6,119 nt of DNA, from the NCBI GenBank assembly GCA_958405355.1, contig CATYEA010000121.1, forward strand, positions 1-6,119, given 5' to 3'. A program made the position numbers and the translations under genes. Under the pieces are notes generated by a model. The model was not told the DNA's origin. It saw only the letters and a list, made by a program, of their open reading frames with translations, and made no database searches. Positions 4,558 through 6,119 of the stretch are shown piece after piece; the stretch's first letter is position 1, and every line of letters begins with the position of its first letter. This DNA comes from an uncultured Lachnospiraceae bacterium. GTDB taxonomy: Bacteria; Bacillota; Clostridia; Lachnospirales; Lachnospiraceae.

Positions 4558-5301
4558 TTATTTTCTCACAGACCCCGGCCCGCCCTGCCGTATCATCCGG
4601 CCATACTGAAAAAGAATTTTATCAATCAGCCGGGATGCTTCGCTCCGGGTCAGAGTTTCCAAATCGCTATTAATGTCTATTTTATGATATTTTGCTAATT
4701 CCTTCAAGTATTCCTTTTGCCGATTTGTCGCCGGCTGGATTTTCTTCTGCTTCCACACCAGCGGCGCCGCCGTAAAAAGCTTTTCCTCCGACGCGCCAAA
4801 ATAATATTTCAGCGTCTGATACAGCTTCGCCGTCGCCAGCGCATCATGATAAGCCCGATGGGCCGAAGTATTCACAATGCCGTAATGATCACACAGGTTT
4901 TCCAGGCTTTTTGACGGCAGGTCCGGCAAAACCTTCCGTGCAATCCTTAACGTATCCAGTCCGTCGTTTTTAAAATCCATATAATATTTCTTCGCATATC
5001 GGTATGTAAACCGGTAATCAAACATCAGATTATGTCCAACCACCGGGTATTCCCCGCAAAAATAAAGAAAATCATAAATTGTCCGGTCCGTCGGCCCTGC
5101 ATCAGCCACCATATCATTGCTGATACCGGTCAATGAAGTCACCATCGGTGAAATCGGATTATCCGGCTTCACAAACCGGGAAAACCGGTCGATCACCTTC
5201 CCCTCTTCGACCTTGACGGCACCAATTTCGATAATCTCGTCCTTCTCTGGTGAAAGTCCCGTCGTCTCCAAATCAAAACATACATAAGAATTTACCATCA
5301 T
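4558..5301 (-). CDS. DnaQ-like 3'-5' exonuclease (DEDDh) with C-terminal extension
   Basis: This 247-aa protein is a DEDDh exonuclease, which removes nucleotides from 3' ends using two metal ions in proofreading, repair or RNA trimming. All five catalytic residues are present: D10 and E12 in FDLETTG, D95 in GHNLMFD, and H148 and D153 in HRAYHDAL. The core (about 5-168) has the length and order of PolC/DnaQ epsilon domains. Residues about 190-235 form an extra domain (ATNRQKEYLKELAKYHKI, then LTRSEASRLIDKIL), a short helical module seen on other nucleic-acid enzymes and probably a binding domain. Nothing polymerase-like is attached, so it is a stand-alone exonuclease. Two adjacent ATG codons are possible: the first overlaps the nth stop (ATGA), the second (5298) has better spacing (7 nt) from GAGG. 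Next to nth, a repair role is plausible. Confidence 0.92.
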   Translation of the reverse strand: MMVNSYVCFDLETTGLSPEKDEIIEIGAVKVEEGKVIDRFSRFVKPDNPISPMVTSLTGISNDMVADAGPTDRTIYDFLYFCGEYPVVGHNLMFDYRFTYRYAKKYYMDFKNDGLDTLRIARKVLPDLPSKSLENLCDHYGIVNTSAHRAYHDALATAKLYQTLKYYFGASEEKLFTAAPLVWKQKKIQPATNRQKEYLKELAKYHKIDINSDLETLTRSEASRLIDKILFQYGRMIRQGGPGSVRK

Positions 5302-5939
5302 TTCACCTCACAGGACGGACAATAGTCCCTTAAAAAACACTCACCGCATTTTGGACTTCGTGCCGTGCATATCTGCCTTCCCAGGGTGATGATCTGTATA
5401 TTATACATGATCCAGTGATCCTTCGGCAGCACCTTCATCAAGGCGTATTCCACCTTTTCCGGATCGGTTTCCTTTGTAAATCCAAGTTTTTTCGAAATCC
5501 GTTTCACATGGGTATCTACCACGATACTCGGTTCATCATAAATATTCCCCAGAATCACATTAGCCGTCTTACGTCCAACTCCGGCCAGAGACGTCAGCTC
5601 TTCCAAAGTCTCCGGCACCTCTCCGCCAAACTCCTGAACAATTTTCCGGGAGGCCAATACAATATTCCGGGCTTTATTTTTATAGAAGCCCACCGAATGA
5701 ATCAGTTCCTCCACCTCGTCAATATCAGCGTCCGCCAGAGCTGCCGCATCGGGATAACGCGCAAACAGCGGTCCGGTCACAATATTTACCCGGGCATCCG
5801 TACATTGAGCGCTTAAAATCACCGCAATCAAAAGCTGCCACGGACTTTCATGATTTAAATAACAAATTTTTTCTGTCCCATAATGTTCATCCAGTAAACT
5901 CAGGACTTTTTCAACTCTTTGTTTCTTTGTCAACCTCAT
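5298..5939 (-). CDS. nth: Endonuclease III (DNA glycosylase/AP lyase)
   Basis: This 213-aa base-excision repair enzyme removes oxidised pyrimidines from DNA and cleaves the resulting abasic site. The helix-hairpin-helix LAGVGRKTANVIL (118-130) carries the catalytic lysine K124. VDTHVKRISKKLG (141-153) carries the catalytic aspartate D142. The C-terminal [4Fe-4S] loop is complete with C191-x6-C198-x2-C201-x5-C207. All these positions are offset by four from E. coli Nth (K120, D138, C187), so the length is standard and the enzyme should be active. The ATG at 5939-5937 has GAGG at 5952-5949, 9 nt upstream. It lies inside the end of the preceding gene, overlapping it by 29 nt, and overlaps the exonuclease start by 4 nt, so translation of the three genes is probably coupled. 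Confidence 0.97.
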   Translation of the reverse strand: MRLTKKQRVEKVLSLLDEHYGTEKICYLNHESPWQLLIAVILSAQCTDARVNIVTGPLFARYPDAAALADADIDEVEELIHSVGFYKNKARNIVLASRKIVQEFGGEVPETLEELTSLAGVGRKTANVILGNIYDEPSIVVDTHVKRISKKLGFTKETDPEKVEYALMKVLPKDHWIMYNIQIITLGRQICTARSPKCGECFLRDYCPSCEVK

Positions 5940-6119
5940 CTATTTTCACCTCAACGGTCCGGCTTTTATAGGTCAATGGATCCCGGTTCAGATAGTCAAA
6001 CCAGATAAACACATCGCCGTCCGTCTCCTTCTCTCCGGCCACCGCTGCCCGGATATCCTTTGTACAATGCTCGATATGGGTCATACGCTGAATCTGTTTC
6101 GTCGTATACCCTTCATACC
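5911..6119 (-). CDS. Unrecognised protein, C-terminal 68 residues (partial)
   Basis: The bottom strand is open in one frame from the window edge to TGA at 5913-5911, encoding 68 residues. The visible part starts YEGYTTKQIQ, is soluble and charged, and includes HIEHCTKDIRAA, DGDVFIWFDYLN and a final lysine- and acid-rich stretch (VEVKIDEVDKETKS). No signal, membrane segment or known motif is visible. An in-frame ATG lies at visible residue 12, but the frame is open upstream of it and no start is needed there. The support for a real gene is the 29-nt overlap with nth, the well-placed nth ribosome site inside it, and the shared direction with the whole operon. The function is unknown, and the other two bottom-strand frames are interrupted by stops. 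Confidence 0.65.
   Translation of the reverse strand, partial: YEGYTTKQIQRMTHIEHCTKDIRAAVAGEKETDGDVFIWFDYLNRDPLTYKSRTVEVKIDEVDKETKS

Noticed and set aside
4432..4560. Internal promoter upstream of the HypE-like gene
   Set aside because: TTGTTA and TTATAG-like hexamers occur on the bottom strand within the microprotein gene, but the spacing (about 9 bp) is far from 17 and the match is no better than expected in AT-rich sequence.
5415..5816. Rightward 133-codon open frame inside nth
   Set aside because: Antisense to endonuclease III; the composition is that of a shadow frame.
1..6119. CRISPR array, tRNA or rRNA gene, insertion sequence or integration direct repeats
   Set aside because: Reading both strands showed no regularly spaced repeats, no recognisable tRNA cloverleaf or rRNA segments, no transposase frame, and no matching attachment repeats within the window.

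Overview
The window looks like chromosomal DNA of a low-to-moderate GC Firmicute, most likely a Clostridia/Lachnospiraceae-type gut anaerobe. The basis is strong AGGAGG-type ribosome binding sites, TTG and GTG starts with good Shine-Dalgarno spacing, an Lrp-regulator/aminotransferase pair of the Bacillus-Clostridium type, and overall protein character. The genus cannot be set from the sequence alone.

The left part (1 to about 1140) is AT-rich and looks like accessory, phage- or ICE-derived DNA. A truncated gene for a holin-type membrane protein runs leftwards off the window edge. Diverging from it, on the + strand, is a two-gene unit: a 103-aa XRE-family repressor and a 156-aa ImmA/IrrE-type metallopeptidase homologue. 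The roughly 150-bp gap between the divergent genes holds candidate promoters in both directions whose -35 hexamers share the same bases (235-241). It also holds a perfect 16-bp palindrome (two TTGCATAA half-sites) just downstream of the leftward -10, and a third half-site overlapping the rightward -10. This layout fits a repressor that controls itself and the holin gene, with the peptidase homologue as the likely relief factor, as in the ImmR/ImmA switch of ICEBs1-type elements.

The middle (1123 to 1232) is a convergent junction. A perfect 11-bp hairpin spans the end of the peptidase gene with its stop codon in the loop. Next to it is a larger bidirectional terminator-like structure whose loop contains further helices.

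The right part (1245 to 6119) is a compact leftward operon. In transcription order it encodes an unrecognised protein (5' end outside the window), endonuclease III (nth), a DnaQ-like DEDDh exonuclease, a 30-aa membrane microprotein, an AIR-synthase/HypE-like protein, an Lrp/AsnC regulator (AlaR-like), a PLP aminotransferase (AlaT-like), and the tRNA wobble 2'-O-methyltransferase TrmL. Neighbouring genes overlap or lie within 23 nt of each other, and no convincing internal promoter was seen. The genes combine DNA maintenance, amino-acid metabolism and tRNA modification, so this looks like a housekeeping operon rather than one pathway. The regulator and aminotransferase form a clear functional pair.

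Nothing here is clearly a new defence system. The points most worth checking are the holin/repressor/peptidase switch, the peptidase's altered zinc motif (EELGH instead of HExxH), the orphan HypE-like enzyme without the HypE cysteine tail, the 30-aa membrane protein, and the structured RNA at the convergent junction.
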